From Haloferula luteola (GTDB taxonomy: Bacteria; Verrucomicrobiota; Verrucomicrobiia; Verrucomicrobiales; Akkermansiaceae), in assembly GCF_014201715.1 (NCBI RefSeq), contig NZ_JACHFD010000006.1, forward strand, positions 46,510 to 110,509: a stretch of 64,000 bases of DNA, given 5' to 3'. Positions within the stretch are counted from its first letter, which is position 1. The number at the start of each line of letters is the position of its first letter. Below, one piece after another: positions 1 to 8,015 of the stretch. The notes beneath the pieces were generated by a model. The model worked only from the letters and a program-made list of their open reading frames with translations, searched no databases and was not told the origin of the DNA. The position numbers and the translations under genes are program-made.

Positions 1-108
1 CTGCTTCTGATCCTGCTTCTGATCCTGCTTCTGATCCTGCTTCTGATCCTGCTTCTGATCCTGCTTCTGATCCTGCTTCTGATCCTGCTTCTGATCCTGC
101 TTCTGATC
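1..108 (-). repeat. Nine perfect tandem copies of a 12-bp unit, in frame
   Basis: The unit ctgcttctgatc is repeated nine times without a mismatch, followed by a degenerate copy (ctgttgctgctt). On the minus strand each unit reads gatcagaagcag, so the repeat encodes (Asp-Gln-Lys-Gln)n in the tail of the VWA-TPR protein. The array reaches the window edge, so its full length is unknown. A 12-bp unit keeps the frame whatever the copy number. Confidence 0.97.
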
Positions 109-1536
109 CTGTTGCTGCTTGAGTTCCTCCAGCTTCTTCTTCACCCAATCCCGATTGAATTGGGCGTCGGCATCCTGAGGCTGGAGTGCCAAGGCATCTT
201 CATACGCCTTCAACGCTTTCTCCCAATGCTCCATCGTCTTCTTGGGATCGTCCGCGTGATGCGCCTCCCCCCAGCGATATTGGGCATTCCCTAAATTGTA
301 ATACGCCTTCTGCTGGAGTTCCAAATCCGACGTATTCAACGAATTCTCCAGCTTCCCGACGGCCGACTCGAACTCCCCATTACCATAGGCCTCCGTACCA
401 GCATTGTAGTCGACCACCGCTTCGCTCCCCCGCACCACCGCCACCGAGATGCATGCCACCCATACCAGAGCCAACGGCCGGACTCGTCGCGCCACGGAAG
501 GAACGGTCAACTTCCGCCGCTCACGCTTTCGCTCTCCTAAGATGGCCTGCACGATCCACAACACCAACGATACTCCCAAGGGCCACTGAAATCGCTCAAG
601 TGGCACTTTTTCCATCTGCTGCGCCAACTCGCTCTTCGGCACCAACGCCAGACGTTGGTGGTAGATGGCATCCAATCCCTCTGCTCCCCGACCAAGCGGC
701 ACATACAGTCCGCCCGTTCGTGCCGCGATCTCTTCCAGAGTTTTTGCGTCCAAACTCGTCTTCACCAACTCACCCTTTTCATCGCGAACGTAATCTTTCC
801 GGCCAAATCGGTCGGTCACGGGAATCAGTTGCCCATCTTCCGCACCCACGCCCACCGTGTAGATCGTCGTGCCCTTTTGGGCCGCCTCGTCCGCCGCCGC
901 CAGAGCTTCTCCCTCCAGGTCCTCGCCATCCGTGATAAGAACCATCAACCGATGGTTGTTCCCCTCCGCCTCGAACAATCGCTCCGCCTCGTGAATCGCG
1001 CTCGCCAAGTCAGTCCCCTGCTGAGGGATCAAATCTGTGTTTAGCGTCTTCAATGACTCACGGAATGCATCGTAGTCCAGAGTCAAGGGGCACAACGCAA
1101 ACGCCGTCCCAGCAAACGGAATCAGTCCGACCCGGTCCCCTTCCAACTGCCCGAGAAAATCGAGAATCCCCAATCGCGCCCGCTCCAACCGGTTCGGAGC
1201 CAAATCCTCCGCCAACATGCTTCGCGATGTATCCACTGCGAATAGAATATCGATCCCCCGTCGTTTCACCTCCCGCCATTCATAGCCCATTTGGGGCCGC
1301 GCCGCAGCCCCTGATAGGGCGAGCAAGGCAGCCAACCACAATCCCCGCCGAGTCCACCGCAGCGCCGGTGACCAACCCGCTACCAACCGCGCGTGGAATC
1401 GGGGATGAGCCAACTTCTTCAGATCCTCACGACGACGACGATCCGCCATCACAAATCCCCACGCCCCCAGCCCCGCCAGCAGAACACCGGCCGCCAGCCA
1501 CCACGGTTGAGCAAAATGCCATGTCATATCGTCCAT
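1..1536 (-). CDS. VWA-TPR fusion protein (BatB/BatC-like), 3' end cut by window edge
   Basis: The open frame runs from ATG at 1536 off the left edge, with 512 codons visible. Two N-terminal membrane segments (about 11-30 and 63-80) precede a von Willebrand A domain with the MIDAS motif DTSRS (102-106) and a later ITDGED. Another membrane segment lies near residue 320 and a signal-like stretch near 375. TPR-type helices follow (YNAGTEAYGNGEFESAV, then YYNLGNAQYRWGE), and the frame ends in a Gln/Asp/Lys repeat. In Bacteroides-type aerotolerance operons the VWA (BatB) and TPR (BatC) parts are usually separate proteins; here they are fused. GAGGA sits about 6 bases before the start, which is 6 bp after the stop of the upstream VWA gene, so the two are probably co-translated. 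The role is inferred to be a MoxR-dependent envelope complex. Confidence 0.85.
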   Translation of the reverse strand, partial: MDDMTWHFAQPWWLAAGVLLAGLGAWGFVMADRRRREDLKKLAHPRFHARLVAGWSPALRWTRRGLWLAALLALSGAAARPQMGYEWREVKRRGIDILFAVDTSRSMLAEDLAPNRLERARLGILDFLGQLEGDRVGLIPFAGTAFALCPLTLDYDAFRESLKTLNTDLIPQQGTDLASAIHEAERLFEAEGNNHRLMVLITDGEDLEGEALAAADEAAQKGTTIYTVGVGAEDGQLIPVTDRFGRKDYVRDEKGELVKTSLDAKTLEEIAARTGGLYVPLGRGAEGLDAIYHQRLALVPKSELAQQMEKVPLERFQWPLGVSLVLWIVQAILGERKRERRKLTVPSVARRVRPLALVWVACISVAVVRGSEAVVDYNAGTEAYGNGEFESAVGKLENSLNTSDLELQQKAYYNLGNAQYRWGEAHHADDPKKTMEHWEKALKAYEDALALQPQDADAQFNRDWVKKKLEELKQQQDQKQDQKQDQKQDQKQDQKQDQKQDQKQDQKQDQKQ

Positions 1537-1542
1537 AGGTCC

Positions 1543-2553
1543 TCAGGGCAGATGCCGATAACGTGTTTCCGCCAGCCAACGCTCCGCCAGCAATAGGATC
1601 AGGCCCGGCACCAAGGCGAAGAGAAACAACTCCTCGTAGTCCTCGTACTTTTTCACCGTCCTCTTCGTGGTCTCGAGTTGATTGATCGCATCGTAAATCT
1701 CTTCCAACGAACCCGTGTCGGTTGCCCGAAAATATCGCCCTCCCGTCAGCCGTGCGATCTCCCGCAATGAGTCTTCATCGATTTCCACATCCATCATCGC
1801 CAGCCGCTTGCGCCCAAAGCCATCGCGCACCGGCATCGGCGCCTGCCCCTCAATTCCAGCTCCGATAGTGTAAATTTTGATCCCCAAGGTCTTCGCCGCC
1901 TCGGCAGCCGTGACCGGATTCGCAGCGCCCGCATTGTTCACCCCGTCCGTCAGCAAAATCACAATCCGCGATTTCGCATCGGAATCCCGGAGGTGATTGA
2001 CCGAAGCGGCAATCGCGGAACCGATCGCCGTTCCATCCTCCACCCGACCGATCTGCACCTCATCGAGACGCTTCTTCAACCATTCGTGATCCAAAGTCAG
2101 GGGGCTCACCAAATACGGCCGTCCCGCAAAGGCCACCATCCCGATGCGATCTCCAGGTCGCTCACCCACGAATTGCTCCACCACCTTCTTCACCACCTCC
2201 AGTCGATTCACCTGGCGACCCTCCAGCTTGAAATCCATGGCCTCCATCGAACCTGAAACGTCGATCGCCAAGGCAATATCAATCCCGCTCGTTTCAATCT
2301 CCGTCCTTCCCCGCCCCAATTGAGGCCGCGCCAACGCGACCACCAAGAACGCCAAACCCAACAAAAGCAAAACTTGCAACCACCCTCCGATCCTTGAACG
2401 AGGACGTCCACCCACCTCCCGTGCATCGGAAATCGACGGCAGCCGCAACGCCACCGCGCGCCCGGACCGACCGCGCAACCACGCCACGACAGGCAATGCC
2501 AACAGTGCCCACAACCACCCTGGGTTTGCAAACTGGAACGCTGTTTCCATCAT
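1543..2553 (-). CDS. VWA domain membrane protein (BatA-like)
   Basis: 336 residues. N-terminal hydrophobic segments (about 11-25 and 58-76) are followed by a von Willebrand A domain with an intact metal-ion-dependent adhesion site: DVSGS at 98-102, Thr in DGTAIGSA near 176, and LTDGVNNAG near 201. A C-terminal membrane anchor covers about 311-328. This is the BatA layout, with a periplasmic VWA domain held between membrane anchors. The ATG overlaps the stop of the preceding DUF4381-like gene as ATGA, so translational coupling is likely. VWA proteins in such operons are thought to be substrates or partners of the MoxR ATPase; the partner here is not known. Confidence 0.9.
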   Translation of the reverse strand: MMETAFQFANPGWLWALLALPVVAWLRGRSGRAVALRLPSISDAREVGGRPRSRIGGWLQVLLLLGLAFLVVALARPQLGRGRTEIETSGIDIALAIDVSGSMEAMDFKLEGRQVNRLEVVKKVVEQFVGERPGDRIGMVAFAGRPYLVSPLTLDHEWLKKRLDEVQIGRVEDGTAIGSAIAASVNHLRDSDAKSRIVILLTDGVNNAGAANPVTAAEAAKTLGIKIYTIGAGIEGQAPMPVRDGFGRKRLAMMDVEIDEDSLREIARLTGGRYFRATDTGSLEEIYDAINQLETTKRTVKKYEDYEELFLFALVPGLILLLAERWLAETRYRHLP

Positions 2554-3104
2554 ACCTGTGCCTTCCTTTCCTCCACCCGCTCCCTCACAAAACTCCGCGC
2601 CTGCATCAAAAGCGCCTCACGATCCTTCTCCGCGATCTCTTCGCCCGCAAACTTCGCCCGATCACATGCGCGAAGAAACCGACGCAACCCCTCCACTCGC
2701 TCACCTAAGCCATCGGAGTTGCCTGCCACTTCACGGAGAAACTCCTCCGTCGTCCGCTTCGGTGCGGCAATCCCGAACCGGCTTTCAATGAATCGGCGCA
2801 ACACCCCACTTGCCGCTTCCGCGAAAACTCCGGCAGCCATCCTACCCCCTTCGCGGCCTAACCGATCCAGCTCCCCATTCGCCTGCTCTTCAGCGGACAA
2901 AACCACCCCCTTCTTCCGGCGCAGCCACCCGACGATCCCCGCCGTCAAGAGAAGCAGACCCAATGCGATCGCGATCACCCACCCGATCGACGTCGGTTCC
3001 TCGGGAACCGGAATCTCCACGATCGGCTTAGGCCCACGGATATCCCCCCCTTCCTGCGCCATGGACTGCCCGATCAGCGCCACAAGCCCGATCCCTCTCT
3101 TCAC
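2550..3104 (-). CDS. DUF4381-like single-pass membrane protein of the MoxR operon
   Basis: About 184 residues from a GTG start that overlaps the stop of the upstream DUF58 gene (GTGA). This start places a signal-like segment (VKRGIGLVALIGQSMAQ) at the N-terminus. An ATG at 3152 would add 16 residues but needs a 52-bp overlap. A short proline-rich periplasmic part precedes a membrane segment (WVIAIALGLLLLTAGIVGWL), then a basic RRKK stop-transfer and a helical cytoplasmic domain of about 110 residues. This matches the DUF4381 proteins that sit between DUF58 and VWA genes in MoxR operons. The molecular role is unknown. Confidence 0.8.
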   Translation of the reverse strand: MKRGIGLVALIGQSMAQEGGDIRGPKPIVEIPVPEEPTSIGWVIAIALGLLLLTAGIVGWLRRKKGVVLSAEEQANGELDRLGREGGRMAAGVFAEAASGVLRRFIESRFGIAAPKRTTEEFLREVAGNSDGLGERVEGLRRFLRACDRAKFAGEEIAEKDREALLMQARSFVRERVEERKAQV

Positions 3105-4039
3105 GATTGGTGCCTCCGTTTCCTGAAAAATCCCATCAACTGCGGCAACCATTCCTCACCGCTCGTGAACTCCAGATGGTCCACTCCACTTCCCGCGATG
3201 GCCGCCTTCATCTCCTGTCGCCGCCGCGCCGCCTGCTGCCGATACGCCTCCCTCACGGAGGCCTTCCCCGTATCCAACTCCACATCTTCACCCGTTTCCG
3301 CATCCTCGATTCGAAGCACTCCCACATTGGGGAGCTCGTCTTCTCGCGGATCATTCACCGACATCGCGATCACATCGTGGTGCCGACCCGTCACCGCCAA
3401 TTTCCGCCGCAGATCCCCAGAAGACTGCGATCCTGTTAGCCGGAAATCCGAAACCAGAAAAACCACCGCCCTGCGCCGCAGCACTTGATTCACAAAGTCC
3501 AACGCTCCACACAGATTCGTCCCGCGACCCGTCGGCTGAAAGAACAACGCTTCACGGATCACCCGTAGAATATTCGTTCGGCCCTTCACCGGTGGGCTAT
3601 AAAGTTCCACCTCGTCGGAAAACAGCACCAAGCCCACCTTATCGCGATTGCGGATCGCCGACGAAGCCAACACCCCGGCAATCTCCGTCTGCATCTCACG
3701 TTTGCTCGTCTCACTCGATCCGAAGTCCGACGATGCACTCACGTCCACCATCAGCAGGATCGTCAATTCCCGCTCTTCCGTGAACATCTTGATGAACGGT
3801 TCACCGGTCCGTGCCGTGACGTTCCAATCAATCACCCGTACATCATCCCCTGGAACATAATTGCGCACCCGGTCGAAATCCATTCCCCGCCCCTTGAAGA
3901 CACTCGCGTAACTTCCCGACAAGTGATCGTCCACCAACCGACTGGTGCGGATATCGACCCGCCGCACGCGGGCCATGATTTCCGCTGCACGCGCCTCATT
4001 GTCCGCCTCTTCGCGCTGCTCTTTCTTCGACTTCGCCAT
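3101..4039 (-). CDS. DUF58 domain protein
   Basis: 312 residues, soluble. The hallmark DUF58 block is present: GRGMDFDRVRNYVPGDDVR followed by IDWNVTART (about 49-80). After it comes a VWA-like Rossmann fold with a MIDAS-type DVSAS (near 98-102) and Thr in GRGTNLCGA. DUF58 proteins are the regular partner of MoxR AAA+ ATPases, and the two genes are adjacent here (67-bp gap). The 3' end overlaps the next gene by 4 bp, which points to an operon. The function is inferred from context; DUF58 proteins have no established enzymatic activity. Confidence 0.9.
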   Translation of the reverse strand: MAKSKKEQREEADNEARAAEIMARVRRVDIRTSRLVDDHLSGSYASVFKGRGMDFDRVRNYVPGDDVRVIDWNVTARTGEPFIKMFTEERELTILLMVDVSASSDFGSSETSKREMQTEIAGVLASSAIRNRDKVGLVLFSDEVELYSPPVKGRTNILRVIREALFFQPTGRGTNLCGALDFVNQVLRRRAVVFLVSDFRLTGSQSSGDLRRKLAVTGRHHDVIAMSVNDPREDELPNVGVLRIEDAETGEDVELDTGKASVREAYRQQAARRRQEMKAAIAGSGVDHLEFTSGEEWLPQLMGFFRKRRHQS

Positions 4040-4106
4040 CGCTGCTCAGGACTTCATCACGAAATTCTTGGTCACCTCTCCCCTGCTCTTTTTCTTGTCC
4101 CCATCC

Positions 4107-5120
4107 TCAAGGCACCGGCATTTCATCGAGAATCTGTTGGATGAAATGCTCTGCATCCAGACCTTCTGCCTCTGCCTCATACGAAACCACCACTCGGTGC
4201 CGCAAAACATCACGGGCCACGGATTTCACATCGTGCGGCGTTACAAAGTTCCGCCCATCGAGAAATGCCCGGGCCTTCCCGAGAAGAGTCAGTGCAATCG
4301 ATGCTCGCGGTGACGCCCCCACTCGCAAATAGGGCCCGATTTTCAGCTGAAAATCGTCCGGCTTCCGGGTCGCGTGCACCAAGCTCACGATGTAGCGCTT
4401 CACCTTTTCATCGAGATAGACCCGATTGACCACCTGTTGCGCCTGGGCAATCACATCGAGCGTTACCACCGGCACCGGCTTGGCCATTTCCTGGGTACTC
4501 GCCGCGACATCAATCACCGCCATCTCTTCCTCCATCGTCGGGTAGTCGACGATCACCTTCATCATGAAACGGTCGAGTTGCGCCTCTGGCAAAGGATAGG
4601 TTCCCTCCTGTTCCAGAGGATTCTGCGTCGCCATCACGAAGAACGGCTCTGGCAAGCGGAAACTCTGTTCTCCAATCGTCACCTGCTTCTCCTGCATCGC
4701 CTCCAACAAGGCACTCTGCACCTTGGCAGGAGCCCGGTTGATCTCATCCGCCAAGATAAAATTCGCGAAAACCGGTCCGTGCTTCACCTCGAATTGGGCA
4801 GCGCGAGGATCAAAGATCTGGGTGCCCACAATATCCGCGGGCAGCATGTCAGGCGTAAACTGTATCCGCCGAAAATTCGCGCTGACCAACTGAGCTAGCG
4901 TCTTGAGAGCCAGAGTCTTCGCCAGCCCGGGAACCCCTTCCAAAAGCACATGCCCTCGAACCAACAGCACCGCGATCAATCGATCCACCAAGTCCTGTTG
5001 ACCGATGAGATGGCGCCCGATCTCGGCCCGCAAGGGAATCACCCACTGGGATGCCTGCTGAATTTCTTCCTCCGTGACCCGCTCTGCCGCGGGCTTCATC
5101 TCCGTTGTCTCGAAAGTCAT
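4107..5120 (-). CDS. moxR: MoxR family AAA+ ATPase
   Basis: 337 residues from the ATG at 5120. The frame extends to 5288, but the extra 56 residues look non-coding and exceed the usual MoxR length of about 330. Motifs include a Walker A-like LLEGVPGLAKT, Walker B ILADEINRAPAK, the MoxR signature MATQNPLEQEGTYPLPEAQ with an LDRF arginine region, and a C-terminal helical lid domain. MoxR ATPases act as chaperones for assembly or activation of VWA-protein complexes. It is the first gene of the operon with DUF58, DUF4381-like and two VWA genes. No convincing ribosome binding site precedes the start. Confidence 0.92.
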   Translation of the reverse strand: MTFETTEMKPAAERVTEEEIQQASQWVIPLRAEIGRHLIGQQDLVDRLIAVLLVRGHVLLEGVPGLAKTLALKTLAQLVSANFRRIQFTPDMLPADIVGTQIFDPRAAQFEVKHGPVFANFILADEINRAPAKVQSALLEAMQEKQVTIGEQSFRLPEPFFVMATQNPLEQEGTYPLPEAQLDRFMMKVIVDYPTMEEEMAVIDVAASTQEMAKPVPVVTLDVIAQAQQVVNRVYLDEKVKRYIVSLVHATRKPDDFQLKIGPYLRVGASPRASIALTLLGKARAFLDGRNFVTPHDVKSVARDVLRHRVVVSYEAEAEGLDAEHFIQQILDEMPVP

Positions 5121-5331
5121 GAATCGTCGCGTTCGTTTTCCAACATCAGGAGCGTTAGCCTCCCGTCCCCCTTGCCTAAGAAACTTCCCCACTCTCTGGA
5201 AAGAACCAAGCATCACCTCCGATTCTTCGCTGCGGGAGTGAACGGATCGGACGCCGGTCTTAGCGGTCTTGCCAGGCAGGAAACTCAAGGATTGAGAATC
5301 CGCTCCTGCCTCGGACTCCTTCTGCCAAAAG

Positions 5332-5360
5332 AAAAAAGGGCGCGACCGAAATCGCGCCCT
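5332..5360 (-). terminator. Intrinsic terminator of the sucC-VOC-sucD operon
   Basis: A perfect 9-bp stem (5337-5345 with 5352-5360) and 6-base loop; on the minus strand it is followed by six T residues. It lies 43 bp beyond the sucD stop, between sucD and moxR. Confidence 0.92.
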
Positions 5361-5403
5361 CTAAAATAGATTCGTCATGGGCCTCATGTGGACCCGAGCT
5401 GGT

Positions 5404-6300
5404 TCACTTACCCCACTTTTCGAGCAAGGTCGTCGCCATGTCGCTGGGAGTTTCAGCCACGGCGATCCCACACTCGGCGAGAATCCGCTTCTTTGCTTGG
5501 GCCGTGTCCTCCTCTCCACCGACGATCGCACCAGCGTGCCCCATGCGGCGGCCGGGAGGCGCTGTGGCTCCAGCAATGAATCCCGCGATCGGCTTCTTGC
5601 AATGTTCAGCCGCCCAACGCGCTGCTTCGACTTCCGCGGTACCACCAATCTCTCCAATCATGATGATGGCCTCGGTTTCCGGGTCGTCGTTGAACATCTG
5701 GAGCACGTCGAGGTGCGAGGTGCCATTGATCGGGTCTCCACCGATGCCCACGCAGGTGCTCTGACCATAACCCAACGAAGTGAGCTGGAACACCGCCTCA
5801 TAGGTGAGAGTGCCTGAACGCGATACGACCCCGACATTGCCCCGCTTGTGGATGTAGCCCGGAGAGATCCCGATACGGCATCCCCCGTGAGACTTGTCTC
5901 CGTGTCCGGGAGTCACGATGCCCGGGCAGTTTGGACCCACCAGTCGAGCCTTGGAGCCTTGAAGGGCAGCTTTGACCCGCATCATGTCCATGACAGGGAT
6001 GCCTTCCGTGATCGCCACCACCAGCTCGACACCGGCGTCGACCGCTTCAAGAATGGCATCGGCCGCAAATGGCGGCGGGACGAAGATCGCGGAAGCCGTA
6101 GCACCCGTGGCCGCAACCGCTTGTGAAACAGTGTCGAAAATCGGCACCTGCCCTTCGAAGGTCTGGCCGCCTTTGCTCGGGGTCACCCCGGCGACGAGCT
6201 TGGTGCCGTATTCGAGCGATAGCTTGGCGTGGCGGGCGCCAAAGCTGCCCGTGATGCCCTGGACGAGGAGCTTGGTGTTTTCGTCAACGAGGATGGCCAT
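5404..6300 (-). CDS. sucD: Succinyl-CoA ligase (ADP-forming), alpha subunit
   Basis: 298 residues, the normal length. It carries the CoA-binding Rossmann domain ([20 protein letters not shown] at the N-terminus, then GVTPSKGG), the [13 protein letters not shown] segment and the phosphohistidine loop [10 protein letters not shown] near residue 255. With SucC it makes the citrate-cycle enzyme that converts succinyl-CoA, ADP and phosphate to succinate, CoA and ATP. It lies downstream of sucC on the same strand, but a VOC gene separates the two. A strong terminator follows. Confidence 0.97.
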   Translation of the reverse strand: MAILVDENTKLLVQGITGSFGARHAKLSLEYGTKLVAGVTPSKGGQTFEGQVPIFDTVSQAVAATGATASAIFVPPPFAADAILEAVDAGVELVVAITEGIPVMDMMRVKAALQGSKARLVGPNCPGIVTPGHGDKSHGGCRIGISPGYIHKRGNVGVVSRSGTLTYEAVFQLTSLGYGQSTCVGIGGDPINGTSHLDVLQMFNDDPETEAIIMIGEIGGTAEVEAARWAAEHCKKPIAGFIAGATAPPGRRMGHAGAIVGGEEDTAQAKKRILAECGIAVAETPSDMATTLLEKWGK

Positions 6301-6332
6301 GATGTTATGATATCGTTAGAAAGGTTCGACGC

Positions 6333-6734
6333 TCAGTGAGCGCACTCAGGATGATTCGGCTTCTTTTGGTGGAGGGCGAGGGTGTTGCCATCCGGATCGG
6401 CAATCAGTGCCATACGGCAAATCGGAAACTCCTGGATCGGCATCACGATCGTGACGCCCTCGGCCTGAAGTTTCGTTACGGCAGCATCGAGGTCGGCAAC
6501 TTCGAAACAAATGCCACCGCCATTCGCATCAGGTCGCCATTGGTCATTGGCGCGAGCAATGGCCAGAGTGTGACCGCCGGGGATGGTGAATTCCAGCCAA
6601 TGCAGTTCCCCTTGATCTTCGAAGACATGGCCCTCGGGAAGTCCCAGAGTTTCCCCATAAAACCGGCGGGCCCGGGCCATGTCCGTGGCCGGGTAACCGG
6701 TAAAGGCAGCTTCTTGAATCCCAATGCCGATCAT
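6333..6734 (-). CDS. VOC (glyoxalase/bleomycin-resistance fold) protein between sucC and sucD
   Basis: 133 residues from ATG at 6734. A longer frame to 6806 would overlap the sucC end. It shows the single-module vicinal oxygen chelate pattern: YPATDMARARRFYGETLGL at the start, a central GGGICFEVADLDAAVTKLQ, and a C-terminal IADPDGNTLALHQ. Candidate metal ligands are His in the HWLEF region and Glu in GICFEVAD. It sits 22 bp after sucC and 32 bp before sucD, so co-transcription is likely. The sequence reads as a generic small VOC protein rather than methylmalonyl-CoA epimerase, so the substrate is unknown. Confidence 0.85.
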   Translation of the reverse strand: MIGIGIQEAAFTGYPATDMARARRFYGETLGLPEGHVFEDQGELHWLEFTIPGGHTLAIARANDQWRPDANGGGICFEVADLDAAVTKLQAEGVTIVMPIQEFPICRMALIADPDGNTLALHQKKPNHPECAH

Positions 6735-6756
6735 GCAAGGAAGGGGAGCAAACGCT

Positions 6757-7938
6757 TCAGCCGACTGCGGCAACGATCTTCTTGGCAGCGTCCGCCATGG
6801 TATCACCAGAGGTAATGTCCAGCCCGCTGGCGGCGAGCGTCGCCTTTCCGGCTTCGACGTTGTTTCCCTCCAAACGGACGACCAGAGGAATCGGCAAGCC
6901 GGTTTCCTTGGCGGCAGCGATCACCCCTTCGGCAATCACGTTGCAGTCCATGATGCCACCGAAAATGTTGATCAAGATGCCCTTCACGTTGGGATCCCCG
7001 AGAATGATTTTGAAGGCCGCAGTGACCTGCTCCTTGGTCGCACCACCTCCCACGTCGAGGAAGTTCGCCGGTTCCCCGCCGTAGTGCTTGATGATGTCCA
7101 TGGTGGCCATGGCAAGACCGGCTCCATTGACGAGGCAGGCAATGTTTCCATCGAGCCCGATGTAGTTGAGGTTGAACTCCGAAGCCGCCACTTCCCGGGG
7201 ATCCTCCTCCTCCGGATCACGCATCGCCACAATGTCGGGGTGACGATAAAGAGCGTTGTCGTCGAAACCAAACTTGGCATCGAGAGCCAGCACGCGGCCA
7301 TCCGGAGTGGAGACCAGCGGATTGATTTCCACCATCGAACAATCGCAGGTCAGGAACAATTTATAGAGTTTGGCAACAAGACGGCAGAACTCCTTCGATT
7401 GCTCACCATGGAAGCCCAGCTCAGCCGAGAGCTTGCGCAGCTCGTAGGGCTGAAGTCCCAACAGCGGGTGCACATGGTGGCGGATGATTTTCTCCGGTGT
7501 GTCGTGGGCAACATCCTCAATGCTCATGCCCCCCTCGGTGGACGCAACGATCACGGGCCGCGAAGTGGCACGATCCATGAGGATAGAAAGGTAGTATTCG
7601 TGGGTGATGTCGACCGCCTCGGCAACCATCACCTTGCGCACCAAACGGCCTTCTTCACCCGTTTGCACGGTGACCAAGGTCTCATTGAGCATCTTGCTCG
7701 CAAATTCAGCCGCCTGGTCGGGAGATTCAATGAGATGCACCCCACCCTGAAAACCGTTTTTGAAATGGCCTTTGCCCCGGCCACCGGCGTGGACCTGCGC
7801 CTTGATCACCAGCTTTGCACCAGCGAACTCCTGGGCGGCCGCAGCGGCTTCCTCAGGCGTTGAGGCGACCTTCCCCTTCGGGCTAGGGACTCCAAATTGG
7901 TCGAAAAGCTCCTTGGCCTGATACTCGTGGATGTTCAT
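6757..7938 (-). CDS. sucC: Succinyl-CoA ligase (ADP-forming), beta subunit
   Basis: 393 residues from the ATG at 7938, where the family N-terminus [18 protein letters not shown] begins. The 18 residues before it are not conserved. ATP-grasp elements are present ([18 protein letters not shown] and MVEINPLV), and the CoA-ligase domain has [17 protein letters not shown] and NFLDVGGGA. It partners with SucD in the citrate cycle. It is the first gene of the operon, about 78 bp after the stop of the secreted protein upstream. Confidence 0.97.
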   Translation of the reverse strand: MNIHEYQAKELFDQFGVPSPKGKVASTPEEAAAAAQEFAGAKLVIKAQVHAGGRGKGHFKNGFQGGVHLIESPDQAAEFASKMLNETLVTVQTGEEGRLVRKVMVAEAVDITHEYYLSILMDRATSRPVIVASTEGGMSIEDVAHDTPEKIIRHHVHPLLGLQPYELRKLSAELGFHGEQSKEFCRLVAKLYKLFLTCDCSMVEINPLVSTPDGRVLALDAKFGFDDNALYRHPDIVAMRDPEEEDPREVAASEFNLNYIGLDGNIACLVNGAGLAMATMDIIKHYGGEPANFLDVGGGATKEQVTAAFKIILGDPNVKGILINIFGGIMDCNVIAEGVIAAAKETGLPIPLVVRLEGNNVEAGKATLAASGLDITSGDTMADAAKKIVAAVG

Positions 7939-8015
7939 GACGCGAAAAGTTGGGCGACGCTGAAAGGCCGCCATCGGCCGGTCAAGGCACAATCCCCTCC
8001 AGCCCCCTTCCTCGG

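Noticed and set aside
1-108. A CRISPR array at the left edge
   Set aside because: The units are contiguous 12-mers without spacers and lie in frame inside a protein gene.
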